Positions 53,457 to 62,811 of a DNA stretch of 64,000 bases are shown here, piece after piece. The first letter of the stretch is position 1. Each line of letters opens with the position of its first letter. Below the pieces are notes generated by a model. The model was not told the DNA's origin. It saw only the letters and a program-made list of their open reading frames with translations, and did no database searches. The translations under genes and the position numbers were made by a program. This stretch comes from Shewanella sp. SNU WT4 (GTDB taxonomy: Bacteria > Pseudomonadota > Gammaproteobacteria > Enterobacterales > Shewanellaceae), in the NCBI RefSeq assembly GCF_006494715.1, contig NZ_CP041151.1, forward strand, positions 1,984,001 to 2,048,000, written 5' to 3'.

Positions 53457-54869
53457 TTATAAGGACTGCAAATATTTTACCAGCGCTTCTAATAATTTCT
53501 GCTTGTCTGGATCAGATTGTGTCTCTTCCAGCAGATTTTCTATTCTAAGCACATAGTCAGGATCAGACATTCGTTGTTGACAAAACTCGCGCCATTTTAA
53601 GCTCTCATCATATGTGAGCGTGGTGGGATAATTACGCGCGCGATATCTAAATAGCATCTCAGGTAATCTAGGATCGTCAAACTGGAGTGATAAACCCGCT
53701 AATTGATCCGGCGCGGTATGGCGAATGATTTCCATCTTAGCTTTATCGGCATGGCTAAAGAACCCGCCGCTATAGAGCATGAGATCTGGATCAGAGATTT
53801 GTTTTTCATAGGTGGTGTCAAATACCGCGGCTAGTTTTTCTCTAAGCTCGCTATGCTGACGTAATTGCTTATATTGAGCACGCGCAAATTCTTTATCAAA
53901 ACCTAAACGCGCAGCATTATCATCGGTCAGGGTTTTGGCTGGGGCGATAAATGGACTTTTATTTAAATGAATTTGTTTTAAGCCCACAGGTAATTCGTCA
54001 TCAGCAAGGTCGGCTCTGGGGGTATATAAACGCTCACGCAGTTGCTCGACATCTAACTCAAGCAAAGGCGCAATATCCATAGCGAGATTGACACAAATCA
54101 CCGCATTTTTATTATCAGGATGGTAAGCCACAGGTGCAATTAATGTCAGGCAGCCTTGACTGGCTGGAATTTTGCTACTGATATGCACTAAAGGCTGCAT
54201 ATTAAGGACATCAACCATAGTAGCCACTTGCTGCTTACGACGCATGGAAAAATAATAATCAAATAACTTAGGTTGTAATTGTTTGATTAATTTTGCCAAA
54301 CCGATAGTGGCATAGACATCTGAAAGGGCATCATGGGCTTTTTCATGGCTTAAGCCATTGGCGGCGCTCAAGTCTTCTAATTTAAAGCTTGGGCTGCCAT
54401 CGGCTTTTAATGGAAAGTTAATCCCTTCTGGGCGTAAGGCATAACAGGCTCTTACTAAATCTATTATGTCCCAGCGTGAATTACCTTGTTGCCATTCTCT
54501 GGCATAAGGATCAATAAAATTGCGATAGAAACCATAGCGGGTCACTTCATCATCAAAGCGCAGCGAATTATAACCAACCACACAGGTATTGGCTTGACTA
54601 AATTCAGCTTGAATTCGCCCCATAAATTCAGTTTCAGGCATGCCTTTTAAATTGGCTAATTGCGGCGTAATACCTGTGATCAGAATCGCTTCTGGTTGCG
54701 GTAAATAGTCGGTGGCAAGTGTGCAATAAAAGGTGACTGGCTCGCCTATGATATTAAACTCATGGTCAGTGCGTATTCCAGCAAATTGCGCTGGTCTATC
54801 TTTAGCCGGCACAGCGCCAAACGTTTCATAATCGTGCCAAAAAAATGTGGGCTGGGGCATGGATGCCAT
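53457..54869 (-). CDS. sbcB: Exodeoxyribonuclease I
   Basis: A 470-residue 3'-to-5' single-strand DNA exonuclease that acts in recombination and mismatch repair. The DEDD exonuclease domain (about 8-200) has HDYETFG with the first two acidic residues, YNSLRFDDEVTRYGFYRN, and KAHDALSDVYATI with the last Asp. The central SH3-like and C-terminal helical extension are also present (RERLYTPRADL, FRYRARNYPTT). The ATG at 54869 is used; another ATG three codons later is equally possible. It is the first gene of an operon with cdd, divergent from rlmA. Confidence 0.96.
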   Translation of the reverse strand: MASMPQPTFFWHDYETFGAVPAKDRPAQFAGIRTDHEFNIIGEPVTFYCTLATDYLPQPEAILITGITPQLANLKGMPETEFMGRIQAEFSQANTCVVGYNSLRFDDEVTRYGFYRNFIDPYAREWQQGNSRWDIIDLVRACYALRPEGINFPLKADGSPSFKLEDLSAANGLSHEKAHDALSDVYATIGLAKLIKQLQPKLFDYYFSMRRKQQVATMVDVLNMQPLVHISSKIPASQGCLTLIAPVAYHPDNKNAVICVNLAMDIAPLLELDVEQLRERLYTPRADLADDELPVGLKQIHLNKSPFIAPAKTLTDDNAARLGFDKEFARAQYKQLRQHSELREKLAAVFDTTYEKQISDPDLMLYSGGFFSHADKAKMEIIRHTAPDQLAGLSLQFDDPRLPEMLFRYRARNYPTTLTYDESLKWREFCQQRMSDPDYVLRIENLLEETQSDPDKQKLLEALVKYLQSL

Positions 54870-55147
54870 GAGAGTGATACCTGTAGAGAGTTATGAGGCT
54901 TATCTTACCACCATCAAGGACTCTGAGGCATAGCATCACCAAATTCGGCCTCGTTATCGGTTTAAAAATGCGCTAAGCAGTCAAAAATTGCTCGCTTAGC
55001 TTGGCAAAGATGCAAAACAATCACCATGACAGTACACTTAAGCCCAATTTAGCTGTTATTAGCGTTAAGTCTGCACTAATGCGGATAACAGCGAGTGTAA
55101 TTAGTCTCACTAGCGTTAAGATTATTTCCCGTTGGATAAGGTGTGTA

Positions 55148-55981
55148 ATGAGTTATCGTTGTCCCATATGTAAGCAAGAATTAACTCTGCCAAGTCAGCA
55201 GGGCGTCGCTAACTCATGGCTATGCGCCAGCGGCCATAGTTTTGATGTCGCCAAAGAAGGCTACGTCAATTTATTACCCGTTAATAAGAAAAAATCTAAA
55301 GACCCTGGTGATAACAAGGAAATGATGTTTGCCCGGCGTGAGTTTCTCAATGCTGGTTTTTATCAATGTTTAAGCGATAGGGTAAACCAGGTGCTGATTG
55401 AGCATTTACCTGCTGATGCCAAGAACTTGCTGGATATTGGCTGCGGTGAGGGTTACTACACAGGTCGTCTCGCTAAGTGCCTACAAGAGTCAGGCTTTAA
55501 CATTAACATTGATGGCTTAGATATTTCGCGCAGCGCATTACGCTACGCTGCTAAACGCTACTCTGATCTTAGTTTTGCGGTCGCTAGTAGTTATGATATG
55601 CCTTATGGCACGGATTCTATGGATGCGATGCTACGGATTTATGCACCATCAGAACTATCAGAGTTGCAACGAGTGTTAAAGTCGGGGGGCTTGTTATTAA
55701 CTGTATCGCCCGGTGAAACTCATCATTTTGCCATCAAAAAGATGATTTATGAGACCCCGAGATTACATCAAGATACAGTGCCTGAATTGGTAGGATTTAG
55801 CCTTGTGATGCAGGAGCGAGTTTGCTCTGAATTGAGGTTACAAGATCCGCTAATGATTAAACACTTTTTACAAATGACCCCGTACGCTTGGAAGCTCTCT
55901 GATGAGCAAAAAGCGACGTTACAGCAATCAGGATTCTGCTGCGAATTGGATTTCCAATTAGTGTTATATCAGCGCGATTAA
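55148..55981 (+). CDS. rlmA: 23S rRNA (guanine-N1) methyltransferase RlmA
   Basis: A 277-residue AdoMet-dependent enzyme that methylates G745 of 23S rRNA in E. coli. The N-terminal zinc knuckle CPICKQEL (about 5-12) and CASGHSFD (about 28) are followed by AKEGYVNLLPVNKKKS. The Rossmann methyltransferase domain has LLDIGCGEGYYTGRLA (about 100) and SPGETHHF. I choose the ATG at 55148, at the conserved MSYRCPIC, with AAGG upstream; the frame extends 49 codons further back without conservation. Single gene. Confidence 0.93.
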   Translation: MSYRCPICKQELTLPSQQGVANSWLCASGHSFDVAKEGYVNLLPVNKKKSKDPGDNKEMMFARREFLNAGFYQCLSDRVNQVLIEHLPADAKNLLDIGCGEGYYTGRLAKCLQESGFNINIDGLDISRSALRYAAKRYSDLSFAVASSYDMPYGTDSMDAMLRIYAPSELSELQRVLKSGGLLLTVSPGETHHFAIKKMIYETPRLHQDTVPELVGFSLVMQERVCSELRLQDPLMIKHFLQMTPYAWKLSDEQKATLQQSGFCCELDFQLVLYQRD

Positions 55982-56133
55982 CCTGAGTTGACAGGCTAAA
56001 TTGTAATTTTATTGTTGTGACGAACAAAGAGTAACCACTTGAAGTGTAAGCTATAATTTAGCCAGTTAGTGGTGGTTTTTGGATAATGTTGATCAATTGC
56101 AATAATTTTACCTGCCTAAAACCACTTATTTTG

Positions 56134-56161
56134 TTGACTTCTGTTTGTAATGGGTTATAGT
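56134..56161 (+). promoter_or_regulatory. Promoter of the cold-shock gene
   Basis: TTGACT (56134-56139), a 16-base spacer and TATAGT (56156-56161). It would start a leader of about 125-130 bases, similar to the long leaders of cspA-type genes. I see no other feature in 55982-56133. Confidence 0.55.
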
Positions 56162-56295
56162 CATTCAAGCTAGAACGTTAGGCTTATATTTATGTATACA
56201 ATGCGACCAAACTTGTCCTGTTCACATAAGTAAAACTGGCATTTTCAGCTCTACCGCCGTTAGGCTTTTTATTATTTATGTACAGGATGACTATT

Positions 56296-56505
56296 ATGTC
56301 TCAAGTAACTGGTGTAGTTAAGTGGTTCAACTCTGACAAAGGTTTCGGATTCATCGAGCAAGAGTCTGGCCCAGATGTGTTTGTTCACTTCCGTGCTATC
56401 AACTCAGATGGTTTCAAAACTTTAGACGAAGGTCAGAAAGTGCAGTTCACTGTAACTCAAGGCCAGAAAGGTCCTCAAGCTGAGAACGTAACCATCGTTG
56501 GTTAA
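56296..56505 (+). CDS. Cold-shock protein (CspA family)
   Basis: A 69-residue OB-fold nucleic-acid chaperone. The RNP1 motif KGFGFIEQ (about 15-22) and RNP2 VFVHFRAI (about 30-37) are present. [12 protein letters not shown] is the family signature. The ATG at 56296 has AGGA 8 bases upstream; an in-frame ATG 18 bases earlier has no site. It is cytosolic and melts RNA secondary structure. A long leader upstream and a terminator after the gene suggest a single highly expressed transcript. Which csp paralogue it is cannot be decided here. Confidence 0.95.
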   Translation: MSQVTGVVKWFNSDKGFGFIEQESGPDVFVHFRAINSDGFKTLDEGQKVQFTVTQGQKGPQAENVTIVG

Positions 56506-56536
56506 TTCCGCTTAAGGCTCTTATCGAGAGTCAATT

Positions 56537-56566
56537 AAAAGCCGTGGTAATTACCATGGCTTTTTT
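56537..56566 (+). terminator. Terminator after the cold-shock gene
   Basis: A near-perfect palindrome AAAAGCC-TGGTAA with its complement is followed by six T residues. Confidence 0.88.
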
Positions 56567-56610
56567 ATGTCTAAAATTTAGGTTTTAACAAGGTTCTTAG
56601 TTAAGCTTTA

Positions 56611-56696
56611 AACCGCAAACCGCAAACCGCAAACCGCAAACCGCAAACCGCAAACCGCAAACCGCAAACCGCAAACCGCAAACCGCAAACCGCAAA
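56611..56696. repeat. Tandem heptamer repeat, AACCGCA x12
   Basis: Twelve uninterrupted copies of a 7-bp unit (56611-56694) plus two bases. It is the longest tandem array in the window, lying between the csp terminator and the ABC transporter operon. Confidence 0.97.
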
Positions 56697-56973
56697 TTTC
56701 ACATTTAGTATTTCTCATGTTTTAGCTTAATGCACCTAGGCTGACTTGTTGCTGCATTTTTAGCATTAGTCGATGCTATTTCTCTGTGATTACTCTATGT
56801 TTTTCATCAAACTCTTTTTGGTTCGCTGCAATTGGTTATATAGAGGTGCTTGTGTTCAGGTCAGTGACATGGTGGCTATCGGATATGGATAATCGGGCAG
56901 GGTGAGTGTAAATGTGATGTCTGTACTCATACAAACATCACATAGGTGTATGCTTTAATGTAGTTTAATTGCT
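56697..56973. other. Gene-free stretch after the heptamer array
   Basis: About 280 bases with no gene or clear hairpin seen, ending at the 3' end of the ABC transporter operon. No obvious terminator for that operon was found. Confidence 0.35.
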
Positions 56974-57864
56974 CTAGCCGAAGAGTGATTCTTCTAGAGT
57001 TTTACCTTGCATCAATAGTTTGTATGGCCAGTCTTGCTGCGCTAGCAGCCTGAAAATAGCTTGCTCTAATGCCATGCCCGAATTGTCGTGATAATTTATG
57101 ATAAATACCCGATCTTGAGTGCTAGACACCTGAGTGACGGTTTCCAATTGTTCTAACGCTTGTTTAGCAAGTGGGGTTTCACGCAGTAATTCAAGGCTTA
57201 AGCAAGATTGCTGTTGGTCGTGTAAATCTAAATGACGACTAATCTGCCCATTTTCGAGGTAATAAACCTCGCGGCATAAGCTTTCAAGCTCATCTAAATT
57301 GTGAGAGCTAATGATAAAAGTAGTATGACTACTTAATGATTTAATCAGTTGTCTTAACTCGCGGGCATTGAGTGGATCTAACCCTGCTGTTGGCTCATCC
57401 AGTAACACTAGCTCGGGCGTACCTATTAATGCTTGAGCAATCGCCACGCGCTTGGCCATGCCGTGGCTGAGTTGTACTGGTTTTGCCGCGCCATGGGCTT
57501 GTAAATCAACTAACCCCAACACTCTTTGGCTTTCGGCTAATGCTTGGGCTTTGCTCAGTCCTTGCAGTTGTGCCAAAAAACTTAATTGAGCTTCAATGGT
57601 TTCATCTGGGTTTAATCTAGCATCTTGGGGTAACACGCCAATGCGGTTCACTAAGTTGGGTGAGCCAGGTTGTTCTCCTAATACAGATATCACACCTGAA
57701 TCAAAGGGAATGAAACCGGCAATGCAGCTAAATAAGGTGGTTTTACCCGCGCCATTGGCACCCACTAAGGCAATTGGCTCGCCTTTATTAATCTTAATAT
57801 TAATGCCGCGCAGTACTGGTTTTTGGTAACTCTTAGCGAGCTCAGTAATCTGAATTATGGTCAT
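56974..57864 (-). CDS. ABC transporter ATP-binding protein (ABC-2 type)
   Basis: A 296-residue nucleotide-binding subunit. Walker A is GANGAGKTT (35-43), the signature motif is LSHGMAKRVAIAQAL (about 140), and Walker B is LVLLDEPTAGLDP (about 160). The C-terminal about 80 residues form the extra domain seen in exporters of the ABC-2 group (DrrA/NosF-like). Its ATG overlaps the stop of the permease gene by 4 bases, so the two are coupled. The substrate is unknown. Order on the minus strand is yceH, permease, ATPase. Confidence 0.9.
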   Translation of the reverse strand: MTIIQITELAKSYQKPVLRGINIKINKGEPIALVGANGAGKTTLFSCIAGFIPFDSGVISVLGEQPGSPNLVNRIGVLPQDARLNPDETIEAQLSFLAQLQGLSKAQALAESQRVLGLVDLQAHGAAKPVQLSHGMAKRVAIAQALIGTPELVLLDEPTAGLDPLNARELRQLIKSLSSHTTFIISSHNLDELESLCREVYYLENGQISRHLDLHDQQQSCLSLELLRETPLAKQALEQLETVTQVSSTQDRVFIINYHDNSGMALEQAIFRLLAQQDWPYKLLMQGKTLEESLFG

Positions 57865-58667
57865 AGAGACATCCGTTTTAGATAAAAGTGACCAATCACC
57901 AGTAGTACTATCGTTTGGGCAATAGGTAAGGGGATATAGGCAAAAGCCGAGGCGCCGGTTGCGAGTAGCATGTCAGTGGTTTGCGAGCCAATCATAATCA
58001 GATTGAGAAAGTTAAGCTCAGGAATGCTGGCATTGATGATTAAACTCAATACGCTAGCCACCAATAATACCGCGGCAGCTAGCATGCTGGCATGGCGCGC
58101 ACTCTTGGCATATAAGGACAATAATGCCAGTAAGGCGGTATAGGGGAGTAAGCTTACAGTAATAAATACTGTGCTTGACGCTAAGGCACTAACACTCGCT
58201 TGTTTATCAGCAATGATAGCCATGATATAGGCGAGCACTGCGGCGGCAAGCACTAACGCGAGTTGAATCAACATTTGGCCGATAAAGCGGCCGTAAAATA
58301 GTCGAAATCTTCCTGTGCGTAGACAGATAAACTTAAGAGTGCCGTTATGCTTATCGCTCGCAAACATATCAGCACACAGAAGTAGGGTGTACAGCGGAAA
58401 TAAATAGAGCCCGAGCCCCCAGTAGAGCATCTGCTCCGGGCTTGACCAACTTAATAAGGCATTTATTTGCTGATGCAAACCATAGCTTCTGAGTAAGTCG
58501 ATAACTATCGGCATACTGACGATTTGACTGGCTTGATTAATCGGATAGATGAACAGCAATAGCCAAATGCCGACAAAAATGCTTAAACCTAATAATCCGC
58601 GGCGAGTCATTAGGGCTCGAGTGACTTCTTTGCTCACTATTAGTGATACTTGGTGCTTGGGGGTCAT
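57861..58667 (-). CDS. ABC-2 type transporter permease
   Basis: A 268-residue membrane protein with about six hydrophobic segments. It starts near SLIVSKEVTRALMTRRGLLG, the amphipathic entry helix of ABC-2 permeases, followed by a periplasmic loop (NQASQIVS...) and ADMFASDKHNGTLKFICLRTGRFRLFYGRF, the family's coupling region. It works with the ATP-binding protein overlapping its 3' end; together they would export a lipid, polymer or drug-like molecule. The nos gene cluster is not nearby, so a NosY role is not supported. yceH ends 12 bases upstream. Confidence 0.85.
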   Translation of the reverse strand: MTPKHQVSLIVSKEVTRALMTRRGLLGLSIFVGIWLLLFIYPINQASQIVSMPIVIDLLRSYGLHQQINALLSWSSPEQMLYWGLGLYLFPLYTLLLCADMFASDKHNGTLKFICLRTGRFRLFYGRFIGQMLIQLALVLAAAVLAYIMAIIADKQASVSALASSTVFITVSLLPYTALLALLSLYAKSARHASMLAAAVLLVASVLSLIINASIPELNFLNLIMIGSQTTDMLLATGASAFAYIPLPIAQTIVLLVIGHFYLKRMSL

Positions 58668-58679
58668 AGTGTTTCCAGT

Positions 58680-59309
58680 TTATTCCAATAGCTTTTCAAG
58701 TTGAGATAAGCGCTCTGATAATTGCTGCACTTGCAGTTCTAGTGCGGTAATCCTATCAGCGCTAGGCTCATATTCTTGAGTGTCGTCACTGCTGATGTTG
58801 GCTTCAGCGGATTCGGTTAAGAGGCAGCTAAAGCGAGATTCGCGTTTACCAGCTTGGCGGGGCAGCATAAGCACAATTGGCTGAGTAAAATTAGCCAAGG
58901 CTTGTAATTCTTGTTCAACGGCTTGGGTATCATTAAATTCAAACAGACGTTGGCAGCGAGTTCTTAGCTCGCCAGGCGTTTGTGGGCCGCGCAGCAAGAG
59001 TACACAGACAATGGCAACTTGGGCCTTCGAAAACTGCAGATCACTAAATTCAGTATTACAAAATCTATGTTGGTATTTATTAACGCGACTACCAAAGCCT
59101 GAGGCGCTGCTAACAAGGCGTTTTTTGGCTAAATTATCGAGCACATCTTGTACTTGTGCCTCAGTTAATGCCATCACGGGTTCACGACTGGTTTTCTGAT
59201 TACAGGCTTGAGTTAAGCTATTAAGAGAGAGTGGGTAAAGTTCGGGGGTAGTGATTTCTTTTTCGAGTAAACAACCTATTACTCGTGCTTCTAAGCTAGT
59301 TAGTTCCAT
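58680..59309 (-). CDS. yceH: YceH-family protein (DUF480)
   Basis: A 209-residue protein with two tandem winged-helix domains. It opens [20 protein letters not shown], followed by [19 protein letters not shown], the DUF480 signature, and has [17 protein letters not shown] in the second half. The C-terminus is a coiled coil ([23 protein letters not shown]) that probably dimerises it. The function is not established, although the fold suggests DNA binding. GGAG lies 7 bases before the ATG. It heads an apparent operon with an ABC-2 transporter. Confidence 0.92.
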   Translation of the reverse strand: MELTSLEARVIGCLLEKEITTPELYPLSLNSLTQACNQKTSREPVMALTEAQVQDVLDNLAKKRLVSSASGFGSRVNKYQHRFCNTEFSDLQFSKAQVAIVCVLLLRGPQTPGELRTRCQRLFEFNDTQAVEQELQALANFTQPIVLMLPRQAGKRESRFSCLLTESAEANISSDDTQEYEPSADRITALELQVQQLSERLSQLEKLLE

Positions 59310-59446
59310 TGCAACACTCCACAGACGATGTCTCTTTGTTATAACAAAGGGAATGACTATTGCCTATGAAAAATAGACCAAGCTAGACACTGTATGCTGG
59401 TTTTACACACAGCGCCTAGCTTGGGCGCGAAAACTGAGCGTAGAGC

Positions 59447-60283
59447 TTAGTCTTCGATTAAGCGAATACCCGTGGTTTGGATATCAATTTTTTGTTGCTT
59501 GTACAGGCCGCCAATACATTTTTTGAAGGCTTTTTTACTCATGGCTAACGTCTGATAAATCACTTCAGCATCTGTCTTGTCAGTCAAAGGTAAGAAACCA
59601 CCGGCTTGCTGCAGTTTGATCATGATTGACAGGCTTTGGCTATCTAATTCATCTTTAGTGCCACGAGTCAGTTGCAAATCAATTTTGTCATCAGAGCGCA
59701 TGCGCTTGATGTAGCCTTTGGTCTTATAACCAGGCTTTAGGATTTGGAACACTTCATCTTTGTACAATACGCCCCAATGAGCGCCATTGATGATGGCTTT
59801 GTAACCTAGGTCAGTGCGGCCTGCAATTAATAAATCCACTTGCTCGCCTTCGTTATAAAAGGCAGGGGCTTTGTCGACAAACTTATTGAGTTTGGCAGAA
59901 GCCACAATACGGTCGTCAGCATGGTTAATGTGAATATAAACTAAGACGTAGTTACCGACTTCTAATGGCTTTTCTTGCTCGGCAAAGGGAAGCAATAAAT
60001 CTTTATCTAATCCCCAATCCAAAAAAGCACCAAAACGACTAGTCGATACGACTTTGAGACTAGCAAACTGGCCAACTTGTGCCTTAGGCATGCGGGTGGT
60101 GGCTAAGATCTGGTCTTCAGAATCTAAGTGAAGGAATACCTCAACTTGATCACCAATTTGACAACTTTTGGGTGCCAATTTGTTTGGTAATAATACCTGA
60201 CCTAATTCTAATGCATTGAGGTAATAGCCAAATGGGACTTGTTTAACGACTTCCAGCGTGCTGGTCTTACCGAGTTGAATCAT
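59447..60283 (-). CDS. CvfB-like S1 RNA-binding protein
   Basis: A 278-residue protein with three S1-like domains and a C-terminal winged helix. Segments such as GYYLNALELGQVLLPNKL, SRFGAFLDWGLDKDLLLPFAEQ and GYIKRMRSDDKIDLQL mark the CvfB (YitL) family. Staphylococcal CvfB binds RNA and affects virulence gene expression; the role in gammaproteobacteria is not known. GAGGTTTC precedes the ATG. Single gene on the minus strand, separated from yceH by about 140 bases and divergent from speA by 524 bases. Confidence 0.88.
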   Translation of the reverse strand: MIQLGKTSTLEVVKQVPFGYYLNALELGQVLLPNKLAPKSCQIGDQVEVFLHLDSEDQILATTRMPKAQVGQFASLKVVSTSRFGAFLDWGLDKDLLLPFAEQEKPLEVGNYVLVYIHINHADDRIVASAKLNKFVDKAPAFYNEGEQVDLLIAGRTDLGYKAIINGAHWGVLYKDEVFQILKPGYKTKGYIKRMRSDDKIDLQLTRGTKDELDSQSLSIMIKLQQAGGFLPLTDKTDAEVIYQTLAMSKKAFKKCIGGLYKQQKIDIQTTGIRLIED

Positions 60284-60754
60284 GAAACCTCAAATTCAGT
60301 TAACGAAATACTGGCAGATTATAGTGTAATTCGTAGTGGCAAGCGAAGATCAATTAGCCTTAGCAGCCAATAACTGGCCTGTAGATAAAGCAATTGTAAA
60401 CTCAGCGGATTTCTTCAGGTATTAATCATGCCAGCTGCGTTACAAAAAATGCACATTTATTGTTATTTTTACTTGCATTATCAATAGTACGCATGTTTAA
60501 TTGCGCCGTTTAGTGAACCTAGGTAATCCGCTTTATCCCTTCATATTATTGGCTAACTGAGCCAATCGTTAAGCGTTAGCGCGGTATTATTTACGTGAGT
60601 TTGTCGCTCAGAGATCACACAACAAACCAGTTAATGGCTCGGTTTCACCGGGTTGATTAACAAAGATGCTAATTTAAGCTGTAAATTGCCTGCGGGCATC
60701 TGTGTATTGTTGTTGCGCGCTACAGCCAAGGCTGCTGTAGGCTTTGTTAAACAT
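60284..60754. other. Gap between the CvfB-like gene and speA
   Basis: About 470 bases without a supported gene. An eight-codon ATG frame near 60633 with two arginine codons has no ribosome site and was not accepted. Confidence 0.35.
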
Positions 60755-60791
60755 GAGGTGATATTACCTCCATCCACTCTCCTTATGAGAG
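60755..60791 (+). promoter_or_regulatory. Two small hairpins in the speA leader
   Basis: GAGGT-GATATT-ACCTC (60755-60770) and CTCTC-CTTAT-GAGAG (60777-60791) lie directly before the speA ribosome site. They may influence translation, but no known element is recognised. Confidence 0.35.
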
Positions 60792-60807
60792 AAGACAGGC
60801 ACATTGA

Positions 60808-62718
60808 ATGAAAGAATGGTCGATTGAAGATGCTCGTGCTGGGTATAACGTTGCACATTGGAGCCAAGGTTTTTATGGGATTGATGATGACGGTGAAGTG
60901 ACCGTTTCTCCAGATCCGGCCCAACCCCTTAACAGTATTGGTTTGAACAAGCTTGCTCGCGATATGGTTAAAGCTGGGGTGTCGTTACCGGTACTAGTGC
61001 GTTTTCCACAAATATTGCACCACAGAGTGCATAGCTTGTGTCAGGCTTTTAACCAAGCCATCGCCAAGTACAGTTATCAAAATGATTATTTGCTGGTTTA
61101 TCCGATTAAAGTTAACCAGCAGCAAACGGTTGTTGAAGAAATTCTGGCCAGCCAGAAAACCAATGCGGTACCGCAATTAGGCTTAGAGGCGGGTAGTAAG
61201 CCTGAGCTAATGGCAGTATTAGCTATGGCGCAAAAAGCGAGCTCAGTCATTGTTTGTAACGGTTATAAAGATAGTGAATACATCCGTTTAGCTTTGATTG
61301 GCGAGAAATTAGGCCATAAGGTTTATATCGTTCTGGAGAAAATGTCAGAACTGACCATGGTGATGGCTGAAGCTGCCAAATTGGGCGTGACACCGCGCTT
61401 AGGTTTACGTGCGCGTTTGGCATTCCAAGGCAAGGGCAAGTGGCAGGCCAGTGGCGGTGAAAAATCAAAATTTGGTTTATCAGCGGCGCAAATTTTGTCA
61501 GTGATTGACGAGCTCAAGCAAGCCAATATGCTCGATTGTTTGCAATTGCTGCATTTCCACTTGGGATCGCAGATGTCTAACATTCGTGATATCCGCCAAG
61601 GGGTGAGTGAAGCGGCACGTTTTTACTGCGAGCTGCGTAAGTTAGGTGCTGAGATTGATTGTTTCGATGTCGGCGGTGGTTTAGCTGTGGACTATGATGG
61701 TACTCGTAGCCAGTCTAATAACTCAATGAACTATGGCTTAGCCGAATACGCTAACAACATAGTCAATGTGTTATTTGATATGTGTACCGAATATGATCAG
61801 CCAATGCCGCGGATCATTTCTGAATCTGGTCGCCATTTAACGGCTCATCATGCGGTATTAATCTCAGATGTGATTGGCACTGAAGCCTACACCCCTGAGC
61901 GAGTAATAGCGCCAAGCGATGAAGCGCCGCAGCTATTGCACAACATGTGGCAATCATGGAATGAAATCAGTGCTCGCGCCGATTCGCGCGCCTTGATTGA
62001 AATTTATCATGACAGCCAACATGACTTAGCTGAAGCGCAGTCATTATTTGCCATGGGGCAACTATCACTGGCCGAGCGAGCTTGGGCTGAGCAAATGAAC
62101 TTACGCGTAAGTTATGAGTTGCAGCAATTACTGAGCACTAAAAACCGTTTCCATCGGCCAATCATTGATGAATTAAATGAAAGATTAGCGGATAAGTTTT
62201 TTGTTAATTTCTCATTATTCCAATCATTACCGGATGCTTGGGGCATAGATCAAGTTTTCCCTGTGCTGCCATTGTCAGGACTCGATAAATATCCTGAGCG
62301 CCGCGCTGTGATGCTCGATATTACTTGTGACTCAGATGGTATTGTTGATCAGTATGTCGATGGTCAAGGTATCGAATCTACCTTACCTGTGCCTAAGTGG
62401 AAGGCAGATAGCCCATACTTATTAGGCTTCTTTATGGTGGGCGCTTATCAAGAGATTTTAGGCGATATGCATAATCTCTTTGGTGACACTAACTCAGCAG
62501 TCGTGTGGGTTGAAGATGGCGGTAAAGCCAATATTGAATCGGTTCTGGCGGGTGACACAGTCGCTGACGTACTTAGGTATGTGAACTTAGATGCGGTTGA
62601 GTTTATGCGCACCTATGAAGAACTGGTGCATCAACATATCGCTGAAGATGAACGCGCGCTGATTTTAGAAGAGTTGCAGGCGGGTCTAGAAGGTTATACC
62701 TACCTTGAGGACTTATAA
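60808..62718 (+). CDS. speA: Biosynthetic arginine decarboxylase
   Basis: A 636-residue PLP enzyme that converts arginine to agmatine, the first step of the arginine route to putrescine. It begins [20 protein letters not shown], with the PLP lysine in [10 protein letters not shown] (about 99). [12 protein letters not shown] and [15 protein letters not shown] are the alanine-racemase-fold motifs, and [19 protein letters not shown] is near the end. Typical length for SpeA. AGG lies about 7 bases before the ATG. It is followed by a eukaryotic-type AdoMet decarboxylase and then speB, which hydrolyses agmatine, so the cluster covers the route to putrescine and supplies the aminopropyl donor. Confidence 0.96.
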   Translation: MKEWSIEDARAGYNVAHWSQGFYGIDDDGEVTVSPDPAQPLNSIGLNKLARDMVKAGVSLPVLVRFPQILHHRVHSLCQAFNQAIAKYSYQNDYLLVYPIKVNQQQTVVEEILASQKTNAVPQLGLEAGSKPELMAVLAMAQKASSVIVCNGYKDSEYIRLALIGEKLGHKVYIVLEKMSELTMVMAEAAKLGVTPRLGLRARLAFQGKGKWQASGGEKSKFGLSAAQILSVIDELKQANMLDCLQLLHFHLGSQMSNIRDIRQGVSEAARFYCELRKLGAEIDCFDVGGGLAVDYDGTRSQSNNSMNYGLAEYANNIVNVLFDMCTEYDQPMPRIISESGRHLTAHHAVLISDVIGTEAYTPERVIAPSDEAPQLLHNMWQSWNEISARADSRALIEIYHDSQHDLAEAQSLFAMGQLSLAERAWAEQMNLRVSYELQQLLSTKNRFHRPIIDELNERLADKFFVNFSLFQSLPDAWGIDQVFPVLPLSGLDKYPERRAVMLDITCDSDGIVDQYVDGQGIESTLPVPKWKADSPYLLGFFMVGAYQEILGDMHNLFGDTNSAVVWVEDGGKANIESVLAGDTVADVLRYVNLDAVEFMRTYEELVHQHIAEDERALILEELQAGLEGYTYLEDL

Positions 62719-62811
62719 TAGCTAGTCTTTGGGTCCTGACTTTAGGCATAAAGTCAGGATTGCATGCGATAGACTTATAGCGTTACCTAGTGTAGGCGTT
62801 AAGGAGTGTTC

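Noticed and set aside
56611..56696. CRISPR array
   Set aside because: The repeat unit is 7 bp with no spacers and no cas genes. It is a simple tandem repeat.
60630..60660. Eight-codon frame with two arginine codons upstream of speA (possible leader peptide)
   Set aside because: It has no ribosome site and no linked terminator or antiterminator structure.
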